Part shown: one piece after another, positions 34,531 to 45,999 of the stretch
Layout of the letters: every line of letters begins with the position of its first letter
How positions within the stretch are numbered: the stretch's first letter is position 1
Assembly: GCA_949825025.1 (NCBI GenBank)
Contig: OX463784.1
Location: 1,699,168-1,763,167, forward strand
Direction: 5' to 3'
Origin: Siphlonurus alternatus
Taxonomy: Eukaryota > Arthropoda > Insecta > Ephemeroptera > Siphlonuridae
Length of the DNA: 64,000 nucleotides
The notes under the pieces: generated by a model
The model's database searches: none
Seen by the model: the letters and a program-made list of their open reading frames with translations, nothing else
What the model was told of the DNA's origin: nothing
Position numbers and translations under genes: made by a program

Positions 34531-34959
34531 TTTTATTAAGAAAAACTGAAATGTGCAAAACCTAGGGAAACTCACACAAGTGTACAAGTGTATCATCAAT
34601 ATCATCATACATATTGAAATGTTAGATGAATGATGAAAAGAGCAATGCAATTATTTCTTAAAACGGTTATACTTATCCATCCAACTACATTTAATTATGT
34701 GTACTTTTGCTTTTGCAAATATTGATGTTTTTATTAATGAAAAGAAAAAAATTATTATTATTATTATTTTTAATTTAGAATGAAGCATTCATGATCTCAT
34801 ACTTGCTGCTATAAGACTGTCATTATTACGACACAATTTTATCTTCACAACACAAATTTCTTGAGAAGTTAATCCATGCAGCACATTAAAATTTCTATTA
34901 AAAATTATGAAAAAACACAATTAAAAAACATTTTATTTTATTACAATGTTAGCTTACTA

Positions 34960-35335
34960 CAGCATATTCTGCTATTAGTGTAAGCATTCAAACATAACAA
35001 CAGTATTAACAACAGTTGGAAGGATTGATAGGAAAGGAGGCGGCTGTGGCCTTGTGTTAGGAACTGCCCCGGCATTTGCCTGGGAGCGACGATGTGAAAC
35101 CACAGAAAACCATCATCAAGGCAGACGGTACCAAAAGGAACTTCAGCACCTCCCGAATACAGGCAGTATAGTGGAAGAACATGCATGCCATCTCTCGGGA
35201 ACTTACCAGAACACGCTGCCATACCTCAGCTCGAAGTGACGAAAAGTCACCTGAGCCAAGGCAGGAAGCGATCCTGGGTCTCCCGAGCTATAGGCAGAGA
35301 TCAAACAACTACGCTACACTGTTCGGTAAAAGAAT
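34960..35335 (-). mobile_element. tRNA-derived SINE
   Basis: On the minus strand it begins with AGTGTAGCGTAGTTGTTTG and CTCGGGAGACCCAGGATCG (degenerate A and B boxes), followed by the core GGTTTTCTGTGGTTTCAC, CAGGCAAATGCCGGGGC and GGCCACAGCCGCC. This core resembles SINEs I associate with insects. Confidence 0.6.
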
Positions 35336-35368
35336 TTGCCGTACTAAAGCCAAGGAGAGAACACTCAC

Positions 35369-35521
35369 CAAGTGTCAGCAGGGACTTGTTGATGTTTGTT
35401 CCCTCGGTGAAGGGATAATATTGTTGTTGCTGTCCGCTCGAAGCCTTCCAGGTCGATCATAGACAGCTTGGCGCAGCTTGACTGCACGAGCCTCCGCACG
35501 GCGCTTGGTCTTCACCACCAC
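35369..35521 (-). pseudogene. kinesin motor-domain exon, frameshifted
   Basis: Bounded by acceptor TTTGCAG and donor GTGAGT (35363-35368). One frame reads KLSMIDLEGFERT, which corresponds to the kinesin switch II segment (LSMIDLAGSERA in intact proteins); another reads FTEGTNINKSLLTLG, the following switch/helix region. The two, and an upstream VVVKTKRRAEARAVKLRQ piece, lie in different frames, so at least two indels break it; AGSER is also altered to EGFER. The best family guess is kinesin-8. It is a decayed fragment, or the assembly has errors here. Confidence 0.6.
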
Positions 35522-35789
35522 CTGCAAACACCAAGTCAGTATCAGTACCAAAATGTAAACCTCAATCTAATACTAAATTTGCCCATGTGGAGGTTTGCTG
35601 TCAAGTTATTATTTCCTGTGTATATAATCATATGGTTTTGCAGCCAGACTCACTACTACCAAAAATGTAGCAGTTAGAAACTTAATAAAGTGAATTTTGA
35701 TTTAATAAGAATACAGTACACATAATTTTATTGTTCATTGGATTAATAAATACATAGTTTCATTGGAGGGGATACAATTCTAAAAATAA

Positions 35790-36306
35790 ATAAATAAATA
35801 AATGAATAAATGAATGAATGAGAATGAATGAATGAATGAATGAATGAATGAATGAATGAATGAATGAATGAATGAATGAATGAATGAATGAATGAATGAA
35901 TGAATGAATGAATGAATGAATGAATGAATAATGAATGAATGAATGAATGAATGAATGAATGAATGAATGAATGAATGAATGAATGAATGAATGAATGAAT
36001 GAATGAATGAATGAATGAATGAATGAATGAATGAATGAATGAATGAATGAATGAATGAATGAATGAGTGAGTGAGTGAGTGAATCAGTGAGTGAATCAGT
36101 GAATGAATGAATGAATGAATGAATGAATGAATGAATGAATGAATGAATGAATGAATGAATGAATGAATGAATGAATGAATGAATGAATGAATGAATGAAT
36201 GAATGAATGAATGAATGAATGAATGAATGAATGAATGAATGAATGAATGAATGAATGAATGAATGAATGAATGAATGAATAAATAAATAAATAAATAAAT
36301 AAATAA
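35790..36306. repeat. (TGAA)n tetranucleotide microsatellite, about 0.5 kb
   Basis: An almost pure TGAA array with TAAA ends. It is broken by one shifted unit near 35930 and by a short GTGAGTGAATCAG block at about 36064-36100. The 190-residue minus-strand frame rich in SFIH repeats comes only from this array. Confidence 0.95.
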
Positions 36307-36730
36307 CTTTGGTTACAAACAATTGATTTTGAAACATTGTGATAGAGATCAATAACTATAATGAAAAAAAATATATATATATATTTTCTGACATGTTAGT
36401 AGTATTTAAAAAATGAGTATTATTATGAAGGACTTCTAACATAAAATTTATCTGCTGTCGTGCATTTCAGTTTGATTATAATCAGCTGGGTTGGTAGGTT
36501 ACTTGCTAAATCCGTAGGACTAATGCCATCATCCTACTAATTCAGCTGGATTTTGGTACAAGGAACAGCTGAGGCAGCAAGCAGGTGTTTTTTCAAAAAA
36601 TATTTTTGGAGAGGGGGGGGGGATGGCAGTACTGTACTAGTCTTTTCATCTGTATTTGTTAAAAAAAAAGGTCTAGGCTGATTGTAAGATGTCATACTAC
36701 GTTGGACAAAAAGAAGCGCCATGTACTGAC

Positions 36731-36898
36731 CTGGCATGAGAACGGCAGGACTCTGCGTTGGCATCAGTGCGGCGCTCTGGTTGCTCAGCTGTAGCATGGC
36801 CATCAGGTCATCTGCCGAGGACGGCTTGTGCCGGGTGAGGTCCGGCACGATGACGCTACCTTCTCCCGCAGCTGCCTCACCTTGGTCTACCAGCAGGT
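36731..36898 (-). CDS. exon-like open segment, unknown protein
   Basis: A 168-bp open stretch has acceptor TTCCCCAG and donor GTCAGT (36725-36730). In the open frame it reads LLVDQGEAAAGEGSVIVPD, then LTRHKPSSADDLMAMLQLSN and a proline/methionine-rich end. It is GC-rich compared with its flanks and has coding-like composition. I do not recognise it. It lies between a kinesin-like and a Brr2-like exon on the same strand. Confidence 0.5.
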
Positions 36899-37249
36899 CT
36901 GGGGAACAGATGAGCCAAAATTACCATCTTGTAAGAACAACAAGTTAGAGCCTTGATAGAAAAAGGGACCAATGTATTGGCTCTCTTCATATTTAAGTTT
37001 ATACTGTATAATCAAATTAATTTGCCTTATTAATAGGTGGCTTACAAATGAACAACCTACATGTTTTTTTGTTTTTTTATTATTATTTTATTTCAGGAAT
37101 AATCATTAGAAATCAGATATCATTAGATTTTTAGAAGCTAAAATGTATTGCTAAAGAGATATTCATAGTTCAGATTTGAACCCATGCCTCTGTTATGTGT
37201 ACTCCTTTTATTTAAGAAGAACCGCCTATTGACGTCTGTCTCTGAACTT

Positions 37250-37345
37250 TCAATGTTTTTTTTAAAAATAGTTCCCTGATTCTAAAAAGTCTGAACAAAA
37301 ATCACTTGCATAATATGGCACCCTCTATTCATTTCTGCAAAAATA
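37250..37345. mobile_element. decayed half of MITE T
   Basis: It shares ACTTTCAATG, GTTCCCTGATTCTAAAAAG, GGCACCCTCTATTC and TTTCTG with the MITE at 28890-29228. Confidence 0.5.
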
Positions 37346-37723
37346 AAAAATAATAATTTAGGATGTCCATTGTGAAACTGATGTATCTTTAGCAAAGTCT
37401 TCTACTCGCAATGCCATGGTTATAACAAACTATTGTTTATAATGTCTGTCGCATGAAGCCTTTTTCATTGTTAAACATGGGACGACATAGTGCCTAATTT
37501 TGCCACCAGAGCAGAGAACGTAATGGCATTGTTGGCGCTACTTGGCTTTTAATATTAACAGTCATTTTCCATAAGTTAACATGTAAATCAACAACTGTTC
37601 CATGTTTTTCCTTTCACGCGACAGACATTACACAACAATACTTTGTTTACTAACAACGAGCAGAAGACTTTGATCTTTCGGTAAAAAAACTGAGACTTGT
37701 TAACTGTTGGTACGGCGCCTCAC

Positions 37724-37895
37724 CTTTCCTCTGCTTGAGGAAGGAGACGTCAGGCAGCTGACACTTCTTGTTGGCCATGAAGATGGGAGCCCTGCACGAA
37801 GACCATGTCCTCGAGGACCTGATGAGCACCGGGCACCTGACCAGCCACCCCCTCCGCGGGACCAACCCCACCCTCTCCATCCTCTGCTGCAGGCT
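37724..37895 (-). pseudogene. SNRNP200-like: Brr2/SNRNP200-like helicase exon, frame-broken
   Basis: The frame ending at donor GTGAGG reads MANKKCQLPDVSFLKQRKG. This closely matches the conserved segment of the spliceosomal helicase Brr2 just before its first helicase cassette (there HFMANKRCQLPDGSF). The preceding LEDMVFVQGSH is in another frame, one extra base apart. The upstream limit is uncertain; acceptor-like AGs occur near 37895-37905. Changes such as PDGSF to PDVSF, plus the frameshift, point to a decayed copy of one exon. A working Brr2 gene would lie elsewhere. Confidence 0.7.
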
Positions 37896-37899
37896 GACG

Positions 37900-38720
37900 T
37901 CTGTAATGTTTATATATGCCATGTTAGAGTAGAAAAGTTTTGTCTGTACCAGGGGGTGCGACAGGCAACATTTCTCTGTTTCACGTTGCTGCCATATTGA
38001 AGTATATATGCTATGTCTCTTTCCACGTAAATTGACTGCTGACCTTGAAGATTTTAGTATTGAACAACAGGCGCACTGCACTCAATATTTTCTAGTAAAA
38101 AGCACGCCCTTTTCTTTGGGTTGCCTTCCGATCCCAGACAGATGTTGACCTCAGACAGATTTTATATCATTTTATGCATAGAGTTAATGTATTTTATTAA
38201 AATGCTAAAATTAACGGCAAGTTGACTATATGCATGTATAGCTGATGAAACTTTCTTTCTTTTACTGTGTCGGCTTCAGAAAAATATTTCCTCCCATGTG
38301 TCTATTCAACACGCTCGCTCTCAAGGTTAGCAGACAATATACGGGGAGAGAGAACTAGCATACTTCTTTATGCCAGCTACCTGAAACACAACCCTCCGTA
38401 AGAAAGAAGTTCTTCTGGCCTTCCAGTTATATATTTCAGTGGTCAGTACAGCTTAATAATGTGGAAATTTTAACAAGTTGTTCTCAAGAAAGCATAGCAA
38501 CATTTTAATTATTTTTTCTTATAGCAGATCATTTAAGGGTTGGAAGTTACTGAAGCAAACTATTTATGTAATAAAGTTTCTCATCTTTCTAAGAGCCTAG
38601 TCAAAGTTTGTTGACTTTTGTATGACAACAAATAACATTTTTAGACTTATTTTATTTTTGTTTTGTTTTCTCCATTTACATTTTTTTTTATTTACATTTT
38701 ACATAGCTTCTTAGTTTGTT
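37900..38720. other. sequence between exon fragments and LTR element
   Basis: No supported feature is visible. Moderate GC in the first 200 bp, then AT-rich. Confidence 0.3.
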
Positions 38721-38727
38721 ATTTTTT

Positions 38728-39011
38728 TGTAACCTCCTATATTAATAATGTTCCGAGTGAGATTGGTGACTCTGCAGATAAACGTGCAGACTCTGCATTC
38801 AGCCAATCTGGCAGTGCAGAAGTGTAATATGCAAGTGATCATTCCTACGCCAGCCACGAGCGCGCGAGCGTCTCGTGCGTCTGCCGCTAGGCAGGCGCGG
38901 TTGTCTGTATATAATAGAAGTTTAATAAATAATTTTAGGGTAATCGCGTGTATGAGTTAATCTAACCCCAGTTTATTGAGTAGCTATGGTACAGCAAAAA
39001 GATCTGTTACA
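38728..39011 (+). repeat. left LTR
   Basis: 284 bp, beginning TGTAACCTCC and ending GATCTGTTACA. A TATA-like TGTATATAATAG and, 15 bp on, AATAAA are near the end. By eye it is identical to the right LTR at an offset of 3774 bp. A 70-residue frame inside is present in both LTRs and is not considered a gene. Confidence 0.9.
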
Positions 39012-39012
39012 T

Positions 39013-39030
39013 TGGTGTCGAGAAGTGGGA
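39013..39030 (+). promoter_or_regulatory. primer-binding-site-like sequence
   Basis: TGGTGTCGAGAAGTGGGA begins one base after the left LTR. TGG is complementary to the CCA end of a tRNA; I cannot assign which tRNA. Confidence 0.6.
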
Positions 39031-39263
39031 TGCCATATCTTCAAATGGCATTCGAACATTTTAATTAAAGCTATAATACTATATAAAATGGGCATTTTAA
39101 TGGCTTAAAAAAGTGCGCGTAAAAATAAGTCGGTAGAATTAACAAGAATTTATTACAATTTTTTTACTAATCTTCGGGGCAACGTTGTTTTAATCACAGT
39201 ACTCCAGACGACGGAAAAGTGCAGTAATTGTAAAGGAGAGAGACATATGATCAACGTGGAAAA

Positions 39264-39529
39264 TTTAAAGTAAGATATCATCAATACCATGGTTCAGCGT
39301 TCATCATGAAGATTCGAGGACCGCATCAATTCAACTTCATGCAACAGTTAGAGTTCGTCGCAGAAGACATCCCCCATCGAGAGGGCTTGCGGACCACGTC
39401 GTTGTCCAAGATGTTCTTCGACTCCAGGAGGAGCGCGGTGCCATGATCGAGGACCATTCAGAGCTTCGTCTTGTACAACCGGACCATGTAGTCGTCCGAC
39501 CACGTCAAAGAGAGTTAAAAGTGGTAAGT
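39264..39529 (+). CDS. possible spliced ORF of the LTR element
   Basis: One frame stays open from about 39285 to 39529 (HHEDSRTASIQLHATVRVRR, then LADHVVVQDVLRLQEERGAM and VVVRPRQRELKV) and ends at a good donor GTAAGT. A matching acceptor TTCTTGTTTCAG lies at about 42293 before ITTRGAAYRQE and a stop. Translated it would be a small basic protein. The start is not fixed and I do not recognise the product; a chance frame remains possible. Confidence 0.35.
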
Positions 39530-42293
39530 TTGACCCACATTTATTATAATTTGTTTTAATGTAAGTGCGGCACATTGAGTTTACTGTAATTTTCGTTCAA
39601 ATAATTAATAAATAATGAAAATGCAAAGTTTTTTTTCCCATTTAGTGGGATTGTATTTGTTGATTGCAATAATTGTGAGGCAAAATAAATTATATTTAAA
39701 AATAAATGTGAACGTTCATTGAAAATATACAGCAAATAAGACGATGTTTAGAACGAAGCACAAGTTTCAATAGTGGATTTAAAGTGCATTTTTCTCATGA
39801 GAGTTTAATTTATACTGGCTTGGAGATTTTAAAAGGCTAAATAAATAATGCATATGAGTATACTAGTATTACATGCAATAATATTTTTCGTATCATGTGG
39901 TGTTTGTCGCTCGTGAAGTAAGTTGTAAACAATGATGTTTATAATCAATGAGAGAACAAGTAGTGTTTTTCTTAAAGCTGAAATTTGCGTATCAGCTGGG
40001 ATATTAAATTTCAAAGGAGTACACACATAAAAAATGTAATTAAATTGCTGAAAATGTACATTAAAAATGTTTTGTTTTTTACCAGCATTATGGTAAAATA
40101 ATTTTAACATGCCAAATCCTTTATTCATGTTTTCTTTTCTTGTTTTACATTTAAAATAAAGAAAAAGAGAGTTAATAAGATGCAAACATTAATTTTTAAA
40201 CTAAATTGTTTGATGTCAGCGTGGAGGAAAAATCTGTGAAATTATTTTGAGCTAATTAATTGAGCTGTTGAAATTGTGGCTGTAGAATGTCAGAACTTGA
40301 TATTTAATGAAGTTTTTTTTAATGGAAGGAGTACTTGTACCGCTAGCTGTAGGTATATATCCTGCAAAGGTTACTGTATGGATCTCTAAACAGACTGAGT
40401 TTAATTCGAGTTTGTGATTTTAAGCAGTTGATAAAACGTTGGTTTTTAAGTTATTTATATGCTTGTTTAAAAAGATGTACAGTTTCAAGCATTATTTTTA
40501 TTTTAATTGAGATAAAATTATGTAGTTCTTTTTGTGGTACAATTCTGTGATAATTATTATCAGTTTTTATTATTATTTTCATGAAGTAAATATTTCTCTC
40601 ATATTTTATTTTAAAATGTTCAATAATGCTACAATATTTCTTGTTTATTTTACTTAATTATTTTTAATGCTATAAGAATACGAGCCACATGCAGTCATGT
40701 ATGTTTTTACACTAGTTGAAAGTTTTATCACAACTTTTTAGTAACAAATCGGTAACTGTAATAAGAGGGAACAATTCAGTTAAATTTTGAAAAAGCAACT
40801 CAATTAATGGGTAAAAGTGAAATAAGCACATAGAGACACGCATATTATGTGTAGCATGCCGGAGCAGTGTAATTGTATGCTATTGTGAAATATGACCGCG
40901 CAACATACCACGTCAGGTAGAGCGTGAGGCAAGCCAGTGCGGGTTTTTCCGTATCAAGGAAGTGATACGATGTTGAGTTTCACATATTTTTCGCCCAAGG
41001 GTGGCGATATGCTCCGTAAGTAAAAGAGTAATTAAGGCATGCGTGGTACAGCTATCGATGTAGCTACTTGTTAAACAATGGGCAGTAGTAAAAGCATTTG
41101 AAGATTTTCTGTGGCGGCAGATTATCTGTAGCCAAATGTGCAGCATTTTTAATTTGTTGATGCCTTGGGATTCGCCAGTCCCTGCATGGGGCGCTAACCA
41201 ACACATATTACGCTGATGCTACTTGTTTTTTGTCTAATCCTCCAGAGGATACAAGTTCTTATTGGTAGAGGTTACTTAATGAGTAAATAGAAGCACGCAA
41301 ATGAATTATTATTGAGTGCAGTAAAATGTTTATTTATCGCGAACGCGCGAGTGTGAGCTGCAAGGACAGCCAATTTATTTTGCTATAATGCAAAGATGTA
41401 CTGCTATACTGAAATAAATAGTAATGATGGAGGTACGTGCTAAATAAAAGTAATGCCTAATAGATGCGTGAATGCGTGCAATGCAATGGACATTGGTTAA
41501 ATTGTGTCTATAATTTTTGTTGTGGCTTTTGAGACTGCGAATATTAACTAATAAAAAAGGTAGTCGTTTTTGTGAGTTGCGTATATAAATAAGATGCATT
41601 TATACAGTTCCCAAATTAATTAATTAATAAATAAAATTTAATAAAACAGTTGTGAGATGTTCCAATAAAATATAATATATGTGTGCAAATAACACAGTAA
41701 AAGTACTCATATGCCAGCCAGTTAGTTAAAAAATAAAATTACAGGCCATATTTCAGATGTTAAAATAAAATATTATATTGATGTTTATTTTGTATACGAT
41801 CATGTGTTTTAAATAATATGCTACAGTAAAAATCCAGTTACAAAATATTTATAAAGAATTTAAAAACAGTGATGTGTTTTTTCTTGCAAGTTGTTATTAA
41901 TATTCATTAATAAAATAAAATGTAGATAATTTTTTGCTTTCAGCTGTGTAAAATTTCACAGTATGTACTTTATATGTTCAGTGTCCTTTTGACATTGAAA
42001 TTTGCAGTGTAAGTTTCACGTGCATTGCAGAGCAGGAAGCGTGCTAGAGTCCAGCAAGTAAGATGCTGACAGAAGCGCATAGTTGTAACTTCCTACACTT
42101 GCGGCTTTCGGAAATTTTAATAAAATAACTATAATGAATTTGTGCATCAAAGTTTTGAATTTGCATAATTTGTTAATTTAATTAATGTGCCTGTACAATA
42201 AAATTTCTATAAAGCCTACGTAATTATTTTGAAGTGTACTGTGGGTCAAACCTCTGCCAAACGAGATACCGCCTTTTCGTTTTCTTGTTTCAG
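39530..42293 (+). other. interior of the LTR element, possibly an intron
   Basis: AT-rich sequence without long frames. GT and AG signals at its ends would make a 2.76-kb intron. No nested element is seen. Confidence 0.35.
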
Positions 42294-42469
42294 ATAACTA
42301 CGCGAGGAGCAGCGTATCGTCAAGAATGAACAAGATCCAAGGATAACAACATGGAATAAAAATATTGTTGATTTTTTTTAAATGTGCATGGAATATTTAC
42401 TTGCAATGAGTCATACTAAATTTTAAAAGTTTTTTTTAATGGTAAATCTATATTTTTTTTTTCTCATTT

Positions 42470-42501
42470 TGAGGACAAAATGTTATCCGCGGGGTGAGTC
42501 A
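42470..42501 (+). promoter_or_regulatory. polypurine-tract-like region
   Basis: GAGGACAAAATG followed by CCGCGGGGTGAGTCA directly abuts the right LTR. Confidence 0.55.
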
Positions 42502-42785
42502 TGTAACCTCCTATATTAATAATGTTCCGAGTGAGATTGGTGACTCTGCAGATAAACGTGCAGACTCTGCATTCAGCCAATCTGGCAGTGCAGAAGTGTA
42601 ATATGCAAGTGATCATTCCTACGCCAGCCACGAGCGCGCGAGCGTCTCGTGCGTCTGCCGCTAGGCAGGCGCGGTTGTCTGTATATAATAGAAGTTTAAT
42701 AAATAATTTTAGGGTAATCGCGTGTATGAGTTAATCTAACCCCAGTTTATTGAGTAGCTATGGTACAGCAAAAAGATCTGTTACA
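42502..42785 (+). repeat. right LTR
   Basis: Matches the left LTR base for base as far as I can read, suggesting a very recent insertion. Confidence 0.9.
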
Positions 42786-42930
42786 TTTTTATAAAATCTA
42801 TTTTTATTACTTAATTATTTGAAAAGATCAAACTAAGCGATACAGTATTTATTTATTTAAAGAAAGATAGAAACACATATACGATAGAAAAAGATTTGTT
42901 GGGAAGGGAGATAGTTCGAGCTTTTAGCCG

Positions 42931-43105
42931 TAAGGGTAAGGTAACGCCACCAATGTTAAAAAAAATCCCTCTCACAAAAATTCTGAAAAAAATTTAAAAT
43001 GTTCTCCTCTATACCCCCTATCAGTACCTAAAATATCAGGTATACAAATACGATCTAGTTTTTGAGTTATAAAATTTTAAAGTTGACTACTTTAACATGG
43101 AGAAA
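42931..43105 (+). mobile_element. half of a TTAA-type MITE
   Basis: GTAAGGGTAAGGTAACGCC ... CATGGAGAAATG matches the left half of the 19598-19944 family; the right arm is lost at the border of the next element. Confidence 0.7.
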
Positions 43106-43129
43106 TGAAAATAATTTTCTAGATTTTTT

Positions 43130-44168
43130 AATATTTTTATGAAAGTCTCTCAGAACATCCCCTGGGGATGCAACACGGCTGTCCCTTGAACATCCCCGGG
43201 GGACTTTGAAAGAACCCTTTAGTCAATGTTTTCATTAAAATCATAATATGTGCTGTTCATTATTATGCACTGATTTTAAAAATATACAAATATAGTTAAT
43301 ATTATTTAAAATTTTATATGAAAATATTAATATTTAAAATAAGACGGGAAATCTTACTTAATATTAAAGTGCGTAATTTGCACGAAAAAATAAAATTTTT
43401 TAATAAAATATCCTCGTAGAAAAAAATATCTATGAAAAATAAACAAAGTCCCATCAAAGTCCCCCGGGGATTTTAGAGGGACGCTTGAACGTCCCACAAA
43501 TGTCCTCGGAGGGACCTTTAAAAATTTCTAAAAAATTAAAAATATTTTTTTTTTTTGAATGTCGAAGTCTAGCTGTTAACAATTAAGAGATGCATTTGAG
43601 TGTTGCAATTTATAATTAATTAATGTATAAACATGTTTTTATTAAAATTATAAAATTTTATTTTAATTTATTTTTAAAAAATTTAAATCTCAATATATTT
43701 AATGTTGTATTAAATAATAACAATCTCCCAATGTACCAGTTTGCTTAAAAAAATAAAAAAACGCAACTTCGCTCGTAATAATAAAATATTATACAACACC
43801 CAAAACTTTACAATTTATATACCCAAATAAACCACACTTTAGTAACGAAGAGCAATATCCAAGTTGTCTACGACGTCGTCTATCAACCAAAAGGTCCGAG
43901 TTCGATTCCCGACGCACCCAAATTTTTTATTTGGTAATCTTGTAGTCCTCATTCTAAAAGACCCTAAACTTCTTTAATATAAATTTTAAGATGAATTAAT
44001 ATGTAATTGGCAAGTGAAAATTAGGGAACATTCCCGAGGGATGTCCACAGGACGTCCGCAGGGACGTCCTTTTTTGATGGACATGGGGGATGTCCTTGGG
44101 GACATCCAACGGGGACCTTAGAGGGATGTCCCCGGGGCGTCCCGGGGACGTCCATGTGGTCACTGGGT
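43130..44168 (+). mobile_element. element L, relative of K with GGGACGTCC arrays
   Basis: Clusters of CATCCCCTGGGGATG, GTCCCCCGGGGA and GGGACGTCC words at both ends enclose an AT-rich core. The right end GTGGTCACTGGG is related to the end of K (GCGGTCCCTGGG). A corresponding left terminus is not found, so the left end is probably truncated. Confidence 0.65.
43850..43922 (+). other. tRNA-like patch in element L
   Basis: GGTCCGAGTTCGATTCCCGAC is a strong B-box/T-arm-like segment, similar to GGTCCCGAGTTCGAGTC in K and at the corresponding place in the core. The 5' half pairs poorly. Confidence 0.35.
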
Positions 44169-44169
44169 G

Positions 44170-45215
44170 CATATTTAATGGAAAGTAAATTTCTAGAAGC
44201 ATCTCCACTTTATTATAATACTATAATACAGAAAATTTCCCCCTCCCTATAGCTTATTTATCTCCTCTGCATTGAAATGAGGCACTAAACTTATTTTATA
44301 AGCTAGATGTAAATTTTGTACACTGATGTTACGCGCCATAATAATTATGTCATTTAATTAATTGACATATGACTCATATGAATGAGATATTACATTTCAG
44401 ACTGCTATTAAAAAAAAACGTTGGATTAAAATATGAAATACATAAAATTATATATTAATATATATAATATATTATATATTATTAATATATTTATAATTAT
44501 ATTATATTTTACATAATTATGTAAATCATGCAAATAAAAAATATATTACACTCTATAGCTCATCTTAAATTAGTTGCAAATTCAAAAATGAGAATATTAT
44601 AATTATTCAATTAGAATTAATGGATCAGTGTAATATATATGTGTGAATAAGTCAGTGAAGTGTTTGAAAGTTCCCTCCTTCAAATTGAAACATTTATACC
44701 TTCCTTTCTCTCCATCTCCCATGCGAGCGTGCGTTAGTGTAGGGGAAGTAGCTATAGGGTTAGGGATCCGTAGTTTAGGTGTTCTATTCCCCTTTAGAGT
44801 CTTCGGTGGATCAATAACAGTTGCAATTAAGATTTCGTTTTTTTAAAAAATACTAATGTATTCATAAAAATTAGACAAGGACCATCCTACAATTTTAAAT
44901 TAATTATTGTATTAATTAAACATGCCAAATTTAATTAAACAGCAAAATTTTAATGGCATAAAAATATTTAAAAAATAAAAAGGAAATGTTTAAGAACTGT
45001 GCAGCCGTTACAGTCATAAAAACAGGAAGCAGCAAAAATAAATAAAAAGGAAATGTTTAGGAAGGACAATGCATGTGTTGCATTGAAGGTTTCCTTTACA
45101 TTTCAAATTGAAACAAAAGAAATGTAAAAGAAATCATTTCCTATCCATTTCTTTTGATTTAAAAAGAAAATAAAAGGAAGCCTAAAAGTTTCATGTGGTT
45201 TCATCATCCTTGCAA
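44170..45215. mobile_element. probable relative of element J
   Basis: It has CATTTCTTTT/AAAGAAATG words near 45100-45180, an end-like GTTTCATGTGG at about 45188, an AT-rich core with a TATATAAT cluster (44445-44520) and the patch CATGCGAGCGTGCG at 44722, all as in J. The left end is not resolved. Confidence 0.45.
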
Positions 45216-45999
45216 ACATTGAAAAACATTTAAATATGAGTGGTAAATAGTTGTACGCTGTTTTGACTCACTAGTCAAAATGACCGCAATTCATTTGTTT
45301 TTTCTGCTGAAAAGTCATGATGTAAAAAGAAAGGTGGCCAAACAAGCCTTAATTAACATGTAATTAAAGTGAGATAATAATGTTAATAAGTTCCCACTAA
45401 AATACCACTGGCGCCAACTATCGGTAGCCGCCGCAAGAAATCCTTTCGCGAGTAAGTCGCGAGTTTGTTAACAACATTACCTCCTCATCAGAGATGCAAA
45501 AATTCGCGCGAAACATGGTGCGCGAAACTTTCGCGCGAATATTCGCGAAACTTCGCGAAATTTAAAAAATGAATGTCGCAATGCGATTTTTCATATATTC
45601 ATCAAAAAATTAATCAAAAAATTAGATAAAATGGCCCCTTTCATGACCTGTCTATCCTCGAATGTGTTAAATGATTTTAAAAATAATTAAAAGTAATTTT
45701 TAAAATTAAAAAAAAAGAAATAAAATTTTTTATATCTAATAAATTAAATTGAACTCTTTTTTAATTCATTTATGCAATTAAACCTGTCATTAAAGTAAAA
45801 TTAGGAAGAAAATGGCGTATTCATTAAATACGTTAAATACGATTCGAAAAAAGAGAGCGGGAAATTCAAATATATCAATTTCGCGAAGTTTCGCGCGAAA
45901 CTTTCGCGAAACTTGGCTTGCGAAACTTCGCGAATATTCGCGAAACTAGAGAAATTTCGCGCGAAGCTTCGCGAAGCGTTGCATCCCCACGTCTAAATC

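Larger units (their letters stand above)
38728..42785 (+). mobile_element. non-autonomous LTR retrotransposon (LARD-like)
   Basis: Two 284-bp direct repeats flank about 3.5 kb. The element starts TGTAACC, ends GTTACA and is flanked by TTTTT (38723-38727 and 42786-42790). A primer-binding-like site follows the left LTR. A purine-rich tract with GAGGACAAA (typical of Ty3/Gypsy 3' ends) precedes the right LTR. No gag, protease, reverse transcriptase or integrase frame is visible, so it depends on another element. Confidence 0.9.

Noticed and set aside
35780..36352. 190-residue minus-strand frame rich in SFIH repeats
   Set aside because: It is only the translation of the TGAA microsatellite, with no splice or start context.
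38748..38960. 70-residue frame in each LTR (also 42522-42734)
   Set aside because: It overlaps the LTR promoter and polyadenylation region and is identical only because the LTRs are.
39829..40185. 118-residue minus-strand frame inside the LTR element
   Set aside because: AT-rich composition, no similarity to retroelement proteins, no start context.
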